From: Saccharospirillum sp. MSK14-1
Lineage (GTDB): Bacteria > Pseudomonadota > Gammaproteobacteria > Pseudomonadales > Natronospirillaceae
Length of the DNA stretch: 64,000 bases
Direction: 5' to 3'
NCBI RefSeq assembly: GCF_003054965.1
Contig: NZ_MIES01000033.1
Coordinates: 496,001 to 560,000 of the forward strand
This document shows, one piece after another, positions 55,303 through 63,662 of this stretch. Position numbers and translations under genes: made by a program. A model generated the notes under the pieces. The model saw only the letters and a program-made list of their open reading frames with translations. It did no database searches and was not told the DNA's origin. Positions within the stretch are counted from its first letter, which is position 1, and the number at the start of each line of letters is the position of its first letter.

Positions 55303-56106
55303 TCAGTATTCGGCATCCATGATGTCGTGCCGGGCCTGGTGAAAATCTTCTTCGGTCTCGGCCAGTCGCCAATACGGCACGGCATAAAGGTTGGCTTTGC
55401 TCAGTTGCCATTGCTGAGTCAGAAAGTCACGCGCCGCCAAGACCAGATCGCGCTCACCGGCCACCCAGCCGCACACACTGCCTGACGGGCGCAGATGGCC
55501 TTCCAGTTCACTTTGTAATTGCCGGAAAGCGCCCGGGTAAGGGCCGACAAACCAGTGCCATTCGATGTTGGCTGACGTGGGTGGCGTCAAACGATCTTCC
55601 TCACTTTCTAACGCAACAAACACCTTGGCGTGCGGACGTTCCGGCTTGGCTTCCAAGATGCCATAGAGCGCCGGTAAGGCTGACAGGTCGGCAACCAGAA
55701 TGGCGTGTTCGGTATCACTGAGCATGGGCCAGCGTCCGCCTGGACCCGCCAGACCAATGCGGTCACCGGGTTTGCAAGCGCGGGCCCAGCTGGAAGCCGG
55801 GCCGGTGTCACCGTGGTCGACAAAGTCCACATCCAGCAGTTGACGCTCGGCGTCAAACTGGCGCACAGAGTAGGTTCGGGCAATGGGTTTGAGATCCATC
55901 GATGGCCACTGAATACCGCTGGGCGTAAAGACCGGCAACTGAGGTTCGTCCTGGCCTGGCAGCGGAAACAGCAGTTTGATATGTGCGCCATTGTGATCGG
56001 TCGGGAAGTCAGCCAGGGAGTCGCCGGTAAAGCGGATGCGCAGCATATTGGTCGACAGGCGTTGTCGCTCTACGACCTTGAGGATTCGAGGGGGAGTGGG
56101 AGCCAT
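55303..56106 (-). CDS. Siderophore-interacting protein (ferric-siderophore reductase)
   Basis: FAD/NAD(P)H-dependent reductase of the SIP/ViuB family that frees iron from imported siderophores in the cytoplasm. 267 residues. The FAD-binding RTYSVRQFDAE (RxYS motif), the VDFVDHGDTGPASSWA segment with the conserved H-x-x-x-GPAS, and GPGGRWPM are clear. The C-terminus has the CGWVAGE-type NAD(P)H site. A near-perfect Fur box lies just upstream (56133-56147). It may release iron from the chelate brought in by the Fec-type importer. Confidence 0.93.
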   Translation of the reverse strand: MAPTPPRILKVVERQRLSTNMLRIRFTGDSLADFPTDHNGAHIKLLFPLPGQDEPQLPVFTPSGIQWPSMDLKPIARTYSVRQFDAERQLLDVDFVDHGDTGPASSWARACKPGDRIGLAGPGGRWPMLSDTEHAILVADLSALPALYGILEAKPERPHAKVFVALESEEDRLTPPTSANIEWHWFVGPYPGAFRQLQSELEGHLRPSGSVCGWVAGERDLVLAARDFLTQQWQLSKANLYAVPYWRLAETEEDFHQARHDIMDAEY

Positions 56107-56132
56107 GCGTGTCTCGTTCGATACTATTTAAT

Positions 56133-56147
56133 TGATAATAAATATCA
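56133..56147. promoter_or_regulatory. Fur box upstream of the siderophore-interacting protein gene
   Basis: TGATAATAAATATCA matches 13 of 14 defined positions of the 7-1-7 model (TGATAAT-n-ATTATCA). It lies 27 bases before the start of the leftward gene, where it would block its promoter when iron is plentiful. Confidence 0.88.
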
Positions 56148-56253
56148 TTTAATGAATGACGCCAGAAAGCAAGCCTTGGCTGAAAGCGAGGGCAGAGTGG
56201 TGTAGGCTTGCCGACTGCTTTGCTTACCGTTCAGACAAGAGGACGTCCGCTCG

Positions 56254-57276
56254 ATGGCCACCATCCGAGAAGTATCCAAACACGCACAGGTATCGGTGGC
56301 GACGGTCTCGCGCGTGGTTAACGGCAACAAATGGGTGGCCGAATCGACCCGGCAGCGTGTGCTCGAGGCCATGGCTGAGCTGGGCTATCAACCGAATTCC
56401 TTTGCGCGCAGTCTGGCGACCAATAAGTCGGAAACCATTGGCATGGTGGTCGGCGATCTGGCCGGTCCTTTCTTTGGTGAAATGATGCAGTTCGCCGAAC
56501 AGGCGGTGCGTGATGCGGGCAAGCACCTGATCATCACCAGCGGTCACAGTACCCTCGAAGAAGAGCGCGATGCGGTTCAGTTTCTGCTCAAACGACGCTG
56601 CGATGCGTTGATTCTGCATCTGGACTTAATTCCGGATGCGGAAATTATTGAGTTGTCAAAACGCGAATCGACGCCCGCGATTCTGGTGAACCGTCTGGTG
56701 CCAGAACTGGCCGAACAGTGCGTCTACCTGGATAACGAAGCGGGTGGTCGTCTGGCCACCGAGCATCTGTTGCAGCAAGGCCACCGCCGCATTGCGTGCG
56801 TGACCGGGCCACTCTATAAAGCGGATGCCCGAGAGCGTTTAGCCGGTTATCGCCGCGCCTTGGATGCCGCTGGTTTGCCTTACGATGAGCAATTGGTGGT
56901 CGAAGGTGACTTTATGGAACCGGGTGGTGAAGTGGCCGTGACAACGCTGTTGCAGCGTAAGGTGGATTTCAGTGCGGTGGTGGTGGGCAACGATCTGATG
57001 GCCATCGGTGCCTACAACGGTTTTAAGCAAGCGGGGTTGCGCATCCCCGAAGACGTCAGTCTGGTGGGATACGATGATGTGCTGATGGCCGGGTATCTGG
57101 AGCCGCCGCTGACAACCGTTCGCGTACCGGTAGCCGAGTTTGGCAGTGAGGCCGGTCGCCTGGCGTTAAAACTGGGTGAAGGCATCGACTGTGAGATTCA
57201 TAACCGCTTTATGCCGACCCTGATCGAACGTGGCTCTACGCTGATCAACCCAGCTTCCTCTCCGAAAACGGCCTGA
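56254..57276 (+). CDS. LacI family transcriptional regulator of the beta-glucoside cluster
   Basis: A 340-residue repressor. The N-terminal HTH (TIREVSKHAQVSVATVSRVV) and hinge (LGYQPNSFARSLAT) are followed by a periplasmic-binding-like effector domain. YDDVLMAGYLEPPLTTVRVP near residue 270 is the usual C-terminal signature. It faces the GH9-like gene convergently. A LacI-type operator at 58821-58836 within the cluster is its likely target; inducers are probably cellobiose-like sugars, by analogy with related regulators. Confidence 0.92.
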   Translation: MATIREVSKHAQVSVATVSRVVNGNKWVAESTRQRVLEAMAELGYQPNSFARSLATNKSETIGMVVGDLAGPFFGEMMQFAEQAVRDAGKHLIITSGHSTLEEERDAVQFLLKRRCDALILHLDLIPDAEIIELSKRESTPAILVNRLVPELAEQCVYLDNEAGGRLATEHLLQQGHRRIACVTGPLYKADARERLAGYRRALDAAGLPYDEQLVVEGDFMEPGGEVAVTTLLQRKVDFSAVVVGNDLMAIGAYNGFKQAGLRIPEDVSLVGYDDVLMAGYLEPPLTTVRVPVAEFGSEAGRLALKLGEGIDCEIHNRFMPTLIERGSTLINPASSPKTA

Positions 57277-57290
57277 ACGGGCCGCGCGAT

Positions 57291-58709
57291 TCAGCGTGGC
57301 CCGGCCACCAATAACGACAGATAGCAGGCCCAGGCGGCCTGCCATTCGATGCTGACTGCGTGGCTGTCGGGTGGTGCGCTGTGCTCGTTGTTGACCGGCG
57401 GTTTGACCGATGGTCCCCGCACCAGCATGCCCGGTGCTGCCGCTAAGGCGCCTGAGGTCAGAGGCGCAAAACTCGGACGGTGCACTTGCGTATCGGCCGC
57501 ACCGGTGGTCCAGATGGTGGCATCGGGATTGTGACCAAAAAACCAGGGGCTCAGATCGAAGGCGGTGTCGTACCAGTGCGGGCGTCCGGTCAGTTGATGC
57601 AACCAAAGCAGTTGAGTTCCCAGGGTTGCCAGCGTGCCATTGTGATCGTCCGCAGGCGTATCATTGTGGCCATTGAGACGACCATAAGGGTGTCTGAGCT
57701 GGCGCTCACGTTCGCGCTGAAAGGTCTTCTCCATGCGTGTTAACAAGGCATCTTTGAGGGTGCTGTCCTGTTCAGGCATGGCCAGATAGTTAAACACCGC
57801 CAGGAAGTTTAACTGTTGCCAACCCGGTTGGGCGTCGCCCAATCGAGCGCTGCCTGCTAATTCCCACAACCGATAATACTGTCGATCGCTCAGTGGTCGT
57901 GGATCGCTCCAGTGACGGGCGACGTTGGCCCACAATCGGTTGTCGCGTTCATCGATGTCCGGGTACGCCCCGCCCAAGCCGTCTTTGTGAGGCGTCGTCG
58001 GCGACGGGATGGATTCCAGGTGGGTGCTGAGAAATTGATCGGCCTGGTGTGCCGCTTTTCGGCAACGCTGCGCTAATAACCCGTCTTCGGGCAAAGCCGA
58101 GCGTTCAAAGGCGCGCGCGGCCAGATGAAGGGTGGCACTGAAGTTTGCCGTTGCTGCCGTACTGATGGGCATTAACCAGCGGGTTCGATGATCCGCCTCG
58201 GGTGCCTCGCTGGGGGCTTCACTGTCGGTGCTGCTCAGTTGGTGGTGAACCGCACCATCGCCGCGTTGCATGGCCAATAAAAACCGCAGTTGGGGGCGAA
58301 CCAGATCCAGAATCGCCGGGCGCTCCGGATGGTAATTGTGCAGCGGTTGAATGCGCTCAGGCAGCGCTTGTGGCCGGATCATCCAGGTCAGTAATGGCAG
58401 TGCAATCGACCAGGCGGCGGTGACGCTGTAATGACCGTAATCCGGTCCATCGTACCAGCCGCCACTGAGGTCCCGCCGGTCGTCGAGGTCATACACCGGC
58501 GCCTGTTTATCTTGCTGGTGTGCGCCCGGGTAAGCATCGCTGTTGAACCAATGAAAGGCGCCCCAGGCCAGGTCTCGGTGCAGACGATAACGCTCCGCCG
58601 CGTGTCCGACGGCGCAAAGATTTCGGTGGCTCTGTTCGACAACACCGACCGTCAGAGCGGAGCTGTCTTGCATCTGGGCTTTTGCGTTGGCATTGGATTG
58701 GAGCGTCAT
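57291..58709 (-). CDS. Glycoside hydrolase family 9-like protein, catalytic Glu missing
   Basis: A 472-residue protein with the (alpha/alpha)6-barrel pattern of GH9. The base motif is kept (D87 and D90 in GGWYDGPDYGHY), as are PISTAATANFSATLHLAARAF and FGHNPDATIWTTG. The C-terminal acid motif, usually NEVAI-x-WNA, reads HAVSIEWQA (A451 in place of Glu), so the catalytic acid is absent unless E455 stands in. No signal peptide, so cytoplasmic, unlike most cellulases. It may be a degenerate or altered enzyme acting on imported cello-oligosaccharides. Convergent with lacI, divergent from the ABC genes. Confidence 0.8.
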   Translation of the reverse strand: MTLQSNANAKAQMQDSSALTVGVVEQSHRNLCAVGHAAERYRLHRDLAWGAFHWFNSDAYPGAHQQDKQAPVYDLDDRRDLSGGWYDGPDYGHYSVTAAWSIALPLLTWMIRPQALPERIQPLHNYHPERPAILDLVRPQLRFLLAMQRGDGAVHHQLSSTDSEAPSEAPEADHRTRWLMPISTAATANFSATLHLAARAFERSALPEDGLLAQRCRKAAHQADQFLSTHLESIPSPTTPHKDGLGGAYPDIDERDNRLWANVARHWSDPRPLSDRQYYRLWELAGSARLGDAQPGWQQLNFLAVFNYLAMPEQDSTLKDALLTRMEKTFQRERERQLRHPYGRLNGHNDTPADDHNGTLATLGTQLLWLHQLTGRPHWYDTAFDLSPWFFGHNPDATIWTTGAADTQVHRPSFAPLTSGALAAAPGMLVRGPSVKPPVNNEHSAPPDSHAVSIEWQAAWACYLSLLVAGPR

Positions 58710-58735
58710 ACCGAGCTCTTTTTATAAGGTGTGAA

Positions 58736-58764
58736 AAACCTGAATCCTGAAATGGTTCAGGTTT
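58736..58764. promoter_or_regulatory. Inverted repeat upstream of the GH9-like gene
   Basis: AAACCTGAA and TTCAGGTTT form a perfect nine-base inverted repeat with an 11-base gap, 27 bases from the GH9-like start. It could be an operator or a leader hairpin for that gene. It differs from the LacI-type operator nearby. Confidence 0.45.
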
Positions 58765-58789
58765 GCGCCGGGTTAGACGATGGTCACGC

Positions 58790-58818
58790 TTGACACGCCT
58801 GCCGGCCGAATTTAGGGT
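58790..58818 (+). promoter_or_regulatory. Sigma-70 promoter of the beta-glucoside ABC operon
   Basis: TTGACA (58790-58795), a 17-base spacer and TAGGGT (58813-58818). The -10 box is a weak match, but the spacing is ideal and an operator lies directly downstream. Confidence 0.65.
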
Positions 58819-58820
58819 AA

Positions 58821-58836
58821 CTGTAAACGGTTACAG
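58821..58836. promoter_or_regulatory. LacI-type operator over the ABC operon start site
   Basis: CTGTAAACGGTTACAG is an imperfect palindrome with a central CG, the hallmark of LacI/GalR-family operators. It covers the expected transcription start, where a repressor would block the sugar ABC genes. The regulator at 56254 is the obvious candidate. Confidence 0.78.
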
Positions 58837-59025
58837 TATCTCTGTCCAACTCGGGCAAAGGTCACAATAAGAACCATCGGATGTGCCAATTTGGCCGCCG
58901 GACCGTTTACCGTCTGAGGCTTTCTTCGGCGAGCACGGGGTTTGAAACTTCGCTCAGACAACGCCAGTCGTATCCGCTTTTCGGCGGCCGACGACAACAA
59001 AAACAACAATGGTTGGAGGCAACCA

Positions 59026-60237
59026 ATGAACCTCAAGCGCAATCTTGGTATCGCTATGGCCGTCGCTGGTCTGGCGGGCACAACCCTGGCTGCAGATCTT
59101 CGTTTTGACGGCTATCCCGACTACGACAGCCAGCTGGAAGCCATCCTCGGTGGGTTTCCGCAGCACAATGTCGAATTGCTGATGAACGAGCACGGCGGTC
59201 ATCACGACAAACTCAAAACCAACCTGGCCACCGGCAGTGGCGCCGGCGATGTGGTGCTGGTGGACCGTGGTTTTGTAGGCTCCTTTATCAATTCTGGCGG
59301 CTTTGTTGATCTGACCGATCGCTTTGCGCCTTACAAAGATGATTTTGCCGAATACGCCGTGGCTCAAGGTCAGGGCGCGGATGGTCGTCAGTATGCGGTA
59401 CCGGTCGATTTGGGCCCGGGCGTCATGTATTACCGCCGCGACTATATGGAAGACAAAGGCTATGACGTCGATAACGTCATTGATGATTGGGACAGCTATC
59501 TCGACTACGGCCGTGAACTGAAAGAAGACGGCATTTTGCTGATTGGTGATGCCACGGCCGTTGCCACTGCGTATTGGAACTTTAATGTTGAGCCGGGCAA
59601 TGGTCTGTTCTTCGATGCCGATGGTGAACCGCTGGTCACCGGTCCGCGTTTCCAGCGTGCCTTTGAACTGGCGAAAGCGGTCCGTGATGAAGGCATGGAT
59701 GGTCAGATCTCTGAGTGGACCGAAGAGTGGTATGCCGGTTTCCGCGAAGGCCGCTTTGCCACTCAGTTGTCCGGTGCCTGGCTGCTGGGTCACCTGCAAA
59801 ACTGGATGGCGCCGGAAACGTCCGGTAACTGGGGCGTGAGTAATCTGCCCGACGGCATTTACGGCACCTGGGGCGGCTCTTTCCTTGCCATTCCCAAGCA
59901 GTCTGAACATCAGCAAGCCGCCTGGGACCTGGTTGAATACATGATCAGTGAAGACATCCAGCGCGCGGGTTTTGAAAACATCGCCGCCTTCCCGGCGCAC
60001 ACTGAAACCTATGACGACCCGATGTTTGATGAGTCGATCGAATTCCTGCGCGGTCAACAGGCGCGCTTGTTGTTTGCCGACATCGCTGAAAACATCGAGC
60101 CGGTGCAGCCGCACGAAGGTGACCAGATTGCCGAGTCGCTGATGACCACGGCTTTGGAGCAAGTGCTCAATGACGGTGTCGATATCGATACTGCCCTGGC
60201 CAACGCAGAGCGTCAGATTCGTCGTCGCGTGCGTTGA
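59026..60237 (+). CDS. Sugar ABC transporter substrate-binding protein
   Basis: Periplasmic binding protein of 403 residues, family 1 (SBP_bac_1). The start at 59026 is backed by TTGGAGG and a signal peptide ending GTTLAA-D; the frame from 58942 runs back into the leader. The motif VVLVDRGFVGSFINSGGFVDLTDR (split near residues 70-95) and GPGVMYYRRDYMEDKGYD fit. The stretch GTWGGSFLAIPKQSEH is typical of the C-terminal lobe. Its partners and the GH1 and GH9-like genes suggest a cello-oligosaccharide or beta-glucoside ligand. Confidence 0.9.
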   Translation: MNLKRNLGIAMAVAGLAGTTLAADLRFDGYPDYDSQLEAILGGFPQHNVELLMNEHGGHHDKLKTNLATGSGAGDVVLVDRGFVGSFINSGGFVDLTDRFAPYKDDFAEYAVAQGQGADGRQYAVPVDLGPGVMYYRRDYMEDKGYDVDNVIDDWDSYLDYGRELKEDGILLIGDATAVATAYWNFNVEPGNGLFFDADGEPLVTGPRFQRAFELAKAVRDEGMDGQISEWTEEWYAGFREGRFATQLSGAWLLGHLQNWMAPETSGNWGVSNLPDGIYGTWGGSFLAIPKQSEHQQAAWDLVEYMISEDIQRAGFENIAAFPAHTETYDDPMFDESIEFLRGQQARLLFADIAENIEPVQPHEGDQIAESLMTTALEQVLNDGVDIDTALANAERQIRRRVR

Positions 60238-60244
60238 TTAACCC

Positions 60245-60294
60245 GAGCCGGTTATCCGGCTCTGAACACCCTCTGGCCTGTCATCTGGCAGGCC
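60245..60294 (+). terminator. Two intercistronic hairpins after the binding-protein gene
   Basis: GAGCCGG-TTAT-CCGGCTC (60245-60262) and GGCCTG...CAGGCC (60275-60294) are consecutive stem-loops between the binding-protein and permease genes. Neither has a strong T run, so partial attenuation or mRNA protection is likely. Confidence 0.6.
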
Positions 60295-60310
60295 TTGTCA
60301 GGTCCGTTTT

Positions 60311-61294
60311 ATGAGTACAACCAAGCAGTCTTCTGTGACCTCGGAGCCGGATCAGCGCTGGCGTCGGTTCTGGTCAAAAAGCACACCTTACTGGTTTATG
60401 TCACCGTACATTCTGATCTTCGGTGTGTTCGGAATTTTTCCCGTTTTCTTTATGATTTTTCTGTCCTTCCACACCTGGAACCCGGTGCAGGGTTTGGGGT
60501 CGATGGAATTCGTCGGGCTGGAAAATTATGCGTTGGGGTTAACCGACCCGACGTTGTGGCAAACCTTGTGGAATACCATCTTGATGGCGTTGTATTCCGG
60601 CGTACCTCAGCATCTGGTGGCGTTGCCACTGGCCTTTTTGTTGGTGCAGCTGGGTAAGCGTGCGCGGCATTGGCTGACCACGGCCTATTTTCTGCCCTAC
60701 GTCACTTCAACCATCGCCATCTCAATGATTTTCTACATCATGTATTCGCGCGACAGCGGCATCATTAACCAGGCGTTGATGGGCCTGGCCAACTGGCCGG
60801 TCACTGCTTGGGCATTTGGCTGGTTAAATCATTTCCTGCCCATCGGCTGGGTGCAGGAAAATTCGGTGATTCGTTATTCCGTCGCCTTCGTGGTGTTCTG
60901 GAAATACGTGGGTTTTAACACCGTGATATACACCGCCGGACTGGCGACCATTTCCGATGAGTTGTACGAAGCGGCAACCATGGATGGCGCGTCCGCGTGG
61001 CAGCGTTTTCGGCATATTGCGTTGCCCTTGTTGCGGCCCTTTATCTTTTTTGCGGTGACGCTGACCATCATCGGCAACATGAATCTGTTCGATGAGCCCT
61101 ATGTGTTGACGCGGGGTCTGCAGTTCGCGTCGACCAATGGTATGACCGTCTCCAACTATCTGTATCGCGTTGCCTGGGAGTGGCTTGATATGGGCGGAGC
61201 GGCCGCTATTTCCTGGATTCTGTTTGTTGTGATCGGCATTTTTACCGGTCTGTATTTCTGGTTCTTTGGCCGTCGCGGCCTGGGAGGCGACTGA
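60311..61294 (+). CDS. Sugar ABC transporter permease (MalF type)
   Basis: Inner-membrane protein of 327 residues with six or seven helices. The transmembrane EAA loop is visible as ELYEAATMDGASAWQRFRHIALP (residues 217-239). A cytoplasmic N-terminus of about 30 residues precedes the first helix. It pairs with the next permease, whose gene begins one base after this stop. Confidence 0.92.
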   Translation: MSTTKQSSVTSEPDQRWRRFWSKSTPYWFMSPYILIFGVFGIFPVFFMIFLSFHTWNPVQGLGSMEFVGLENYALGLTDPTLWQTLWNTILMALYSGVPQHLVALPLAFLLVQLGKRARHWLTTAYFLPYVTSTIAISMIFYIMYSRDSGIINQALMGLANWPVTAWAFGWLNHFLPIGWVQENSVIRYSVAFVVFWKYVGFNTVIYTAGLATISDELYEAATMDGASAWQRFRHIALPLLRPFIFFAVTLTIIGNMNLFDEPYVLTRGLQFASTNGMTVSNYLYRVAWEWLDMGGAAAISWILFVVIGIFTGLYFWFFGRRGLGGD

Positions 61295-61295
61295 G

Positions 61296-62183
61296 ATGGC
61301 CATCGATACCTTTGCCGATGACTGGCAACAAACGAGCAAAGCAGATTTGACTCGACGATTTATGAAACTGCTGTTGCGGGCTGCGATGTGGGCGGCGTTG
61401 CTGACAGCCGTTTTTCTGACGGTTTTTCCATTTTTCTGGTCATTGTTGATGGCCACGCACGATCGCAGCACCATGTTTGGCAGCGGCTTGAATCTGGCCA
61501 TCGGTGATCAGTTGGCGAACAACTACCAACGCTTGCTCGATGCGATGGATTTCTGGGTCGGTATGCTGAATTCCTTCTCGGTGTCGGTCGTTGGAACGGC
61601 TGCTTCGTTATTGTTCTGCAGCATGTGTGGTTATGCTCTGGCGGTGTTTAAATTCCGCGGCCGTAACGTGCTGTTCACCATGATGATCTGCTCAATGATG
61701 TTGCCGCCGATATTGACGCTGATTCCGTATTATATGGTGATCGATGCGCTCGGCCTGACTAACACCCACCTGGCCGTTTGGTTGCCGTTTTCAATCAATC
61801 CGTTTGGCATATTTTTAATGCGTCAGTATGTCATGGCCTCGGTGCCGAAGGATTTATTGGAAGCGGCGCGCCTGGACGGTGCCAATGCCTTTCGGACCTA
61901 TTGGAGTGTCGCGCTGCCGTTGTTGCGTCCGGGTTTGGCAACCTTGGCCATCGTTCAGTTCGTGTTCTTATGGAATAACTTTTTGCAGCCACTGGTGGTG
62001 CTGACCAGCAGCGACAAAATGGTCATCACTCAGATGTTGCGCAGTGTGCAGGGTGTGCCCAATACCCCTTGGGGCGCGTTGATGCTCGGCACCTTTATTT
62101 CCATCTTGCCGCTGGTGTCGATCTACATGCTCGCCAGTCGACAAATGATTCATGGCCTGACCAGTGGCGCTGTTAAAAACTGA
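61296..62183 (+). CDS. Sugar ABC transporter permease (MalG type)
   Basis: Inner-membrane protein of 295 residues with six helices. The EAA loop reads LLEAARLDGANAFRTYWSVALP near residue 188. The start at 61296 is used because GGAGGCGACTGAG places a ribosome site at the right distance; an in-frame start 30 bases earlier lies inside the upstream gene. The cluster has no ABC ATPase gene in the window, so the carrier must use a shared ATPase (MsmK/UgpC type) encoded elsewhere. Confidence 0.92.
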   Translation: MAIDTFADDWQQTSKADLTRRFMKLLLRAAMWAALLTAVFLTVFPFFWSLLMATHDRSTMFGSGLNLAIGDQLANNYQRLLDAMDFWVGMLNSFSVSVVGTAASLLFCSMCGYALAVFKFRGRNVLFTMMICSMMLPPILTLIPYYMVIDALGLTNTHLAVWLPFSINPFGIFLMRQYVMASVPKDLLEAARLDGANAFRTYWSVALPLLRPGLATLAIVQFVFLWNNFLQPLVVLTSSDKMVITQMLRSVQGVPNTPWGALMLGTFISILPLVSIYMLASRQMIHGLTSGAVKN

Positions 62184-62222
62184 TTTTCCAGGCCGTGAGG
62201 CCGCTCATTTTTGGAGAGTGTT

Positions 62223-63560
62223 ATGAGTTTTAATTTACCCGCGAATTCGCCGTTGGCGCAGAAAGACTTCTTGTTTGGCGTTGCCACAGCGTCCTTCCAG
62301 ATTGAAGGGGCAGCCCACGAAGATGGTCGCGGCGAAAGTATCTGGGATCGTTTTTGTGCGACCCCGGGTAAAGTGCTGGGAGGTGACAACGGCGACGTTG
62401 CCTGTGATCACTATCATCGTTGGCCGGACGATCTGGACTTAATTCAATCACTGGGCTTCGATGCGTATCGTTTCTCCATTGCCTGGCCGCGCATTGAACC
62501 GCAGCCGGGTGTTTGGAATCAGGCCGGTTTCGATTTTTATGATCGTCTGGTGGATGGCATGCTCGAGCGCGGTATTCGTCCGGTCGCGACTCTCTACCAT
62601 TGGGACTTGCCGCAGTATCTGGGTGACCGTGGCGGTTGGGTTAACCGCGATACGGCGTATCGCTTTGCCGATTACGCGGATCAGATTACGCGGGTGTTGG
62701 GGGATCGGGTCGAAAGTTATGCGACCTTGAACGAGCCCTGGTGCGCCGGTTTTCTGAGCTATCGTCTCGGTGTTCATGCGCCGGGTTTAAAAGACGATCG
62801 TCTGGGTTTCCAGGCGGCGCATCATCTGTTGCTGGGTCATGGTCTGGCATTGCCGGCAATGCGCGCCAACGCTCCGAAGGCGGATCACGGCATCGTGCTG
62901 AACTTTACGCCCGCCTACGCGGCGACGGACAGCGCCGAAGATAAAGCCGCGGCGGATTATTCCGATGAAGAAAACAGTCATTGGTATCTGCAACCGCTGC
63001 TGACGGGTGAATACCCTCAAGCGGTTCGCGAACGCCATCCGGAATGGATGCCAACGGTATACCCGGGTGACATGGACATTCTGGCGCGACCGATCGACTT
63101 CCTGGGTATCAACTTCTATACCCGTGCTGTGGTTCGTGCCGGCGACAACAGCGACTACGAATCGATTGAGCAAGACGCCCCTAAAACGGACATCGGCTGG
63201 GAAATTTATCCGCAGGCGTTGACCGATTTGATGACCGGTTTCAATGCCCGCTACGACAACCTGCCACCGATTTACATCAGCGAAAACGGCGCGGCCGATA
63301 ACACCGGCATTGTTGATGGTGCAGTGGATGATCAGCTGCGTGTTGGTTATTACGATCAACATTTGCAGGCGGTGCACAATGCCATTGCAGCCGGAGTCGA
63401 TGTGCGTGGCTATTTCGCCTGGAGTCTGATGGATAACTTTGAATGGGCTGAAGGTTACAGCCAGCGGTTTGGCATTGTGCATGTCGATTACGACACCCTG
63501 GTGCGTACCCCTAAACGCAGCTCGGCGGTGTTCAAAGACTGGCTGGCGCAGCGTCGCTGA
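62223..63560 (+). CDS. GH1 family beta-glucosidase
   Basis: Cytoplasmic enzyme of 445 residues that hydrolyses cellobiose and related beta-glucosides. The acid/base is E171 in TLNEPW and the nucleophile is E354 in YISENGA. The opening FLFGVATASFQIEGAAHEDG is the GH1 N-terminal signature. No signal peptide, so it acts on sugars brought in by the ABC importer. The start at 62223 follows TTTGGAGAG; a TTG 12 bases upstream is unlikely. Last gene of the operon. Confidence 0.96.
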   Translation: MSFNLPANSPLAQKDFLFGVATASFQIEGAAHEDGRGESIWDRFCATPGKVLGGDNGDVACDHYHRWPDDLDLIQSLGFDAYRFSIAWPRIEPQPGVWNQAGFDFYDRLVDGMLERGIRPVATLYHWDLPQYLGDRGGWVNRDTAYRFADYADQITRVLGDRVESYATLNEPWCAGFLSYRLGVHAPGLKDDRLGFQAAHHLLLGHGLALPAMRANAPKADHGIVLNFTPAYAATDSAEDKAAADYSDEENSHWYLQPLLTGEYPQAVRERHPEWMPTVYPGDMDILARPIDFLGINFYTRAVVRAGDNSDYESIEQDAPKTDIGWEIYPQALTDLMTGFNARYDNLPPIYISENGAADNTGIVDGAVDDQLRVGYYDQHLQAVHNAIAAGVDVRGYFAWSLMDNFEWAEGYSQRFGIVHVDYDTLVRTPKRSSAVFKDWLAQRR

Positions 63561-63662
63561 ACCGAATTAGGCAGTTGTGATTGCCTCCGGGCACTTCTAG
63601 TATGTGATCTCTACGATCGGGACAAGGAGCGTCTCCCAGTCTTCTTGCTCGGGAGTATTGTC

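Noticed and set aside
58954-60162. Minus-strand frame of 402 codons over the sugar binding-protein gene
   Set aside because: The plus strand has a signal peptide, ribosome site and family motifs; the opposite frame is a shadow without recognisable features.
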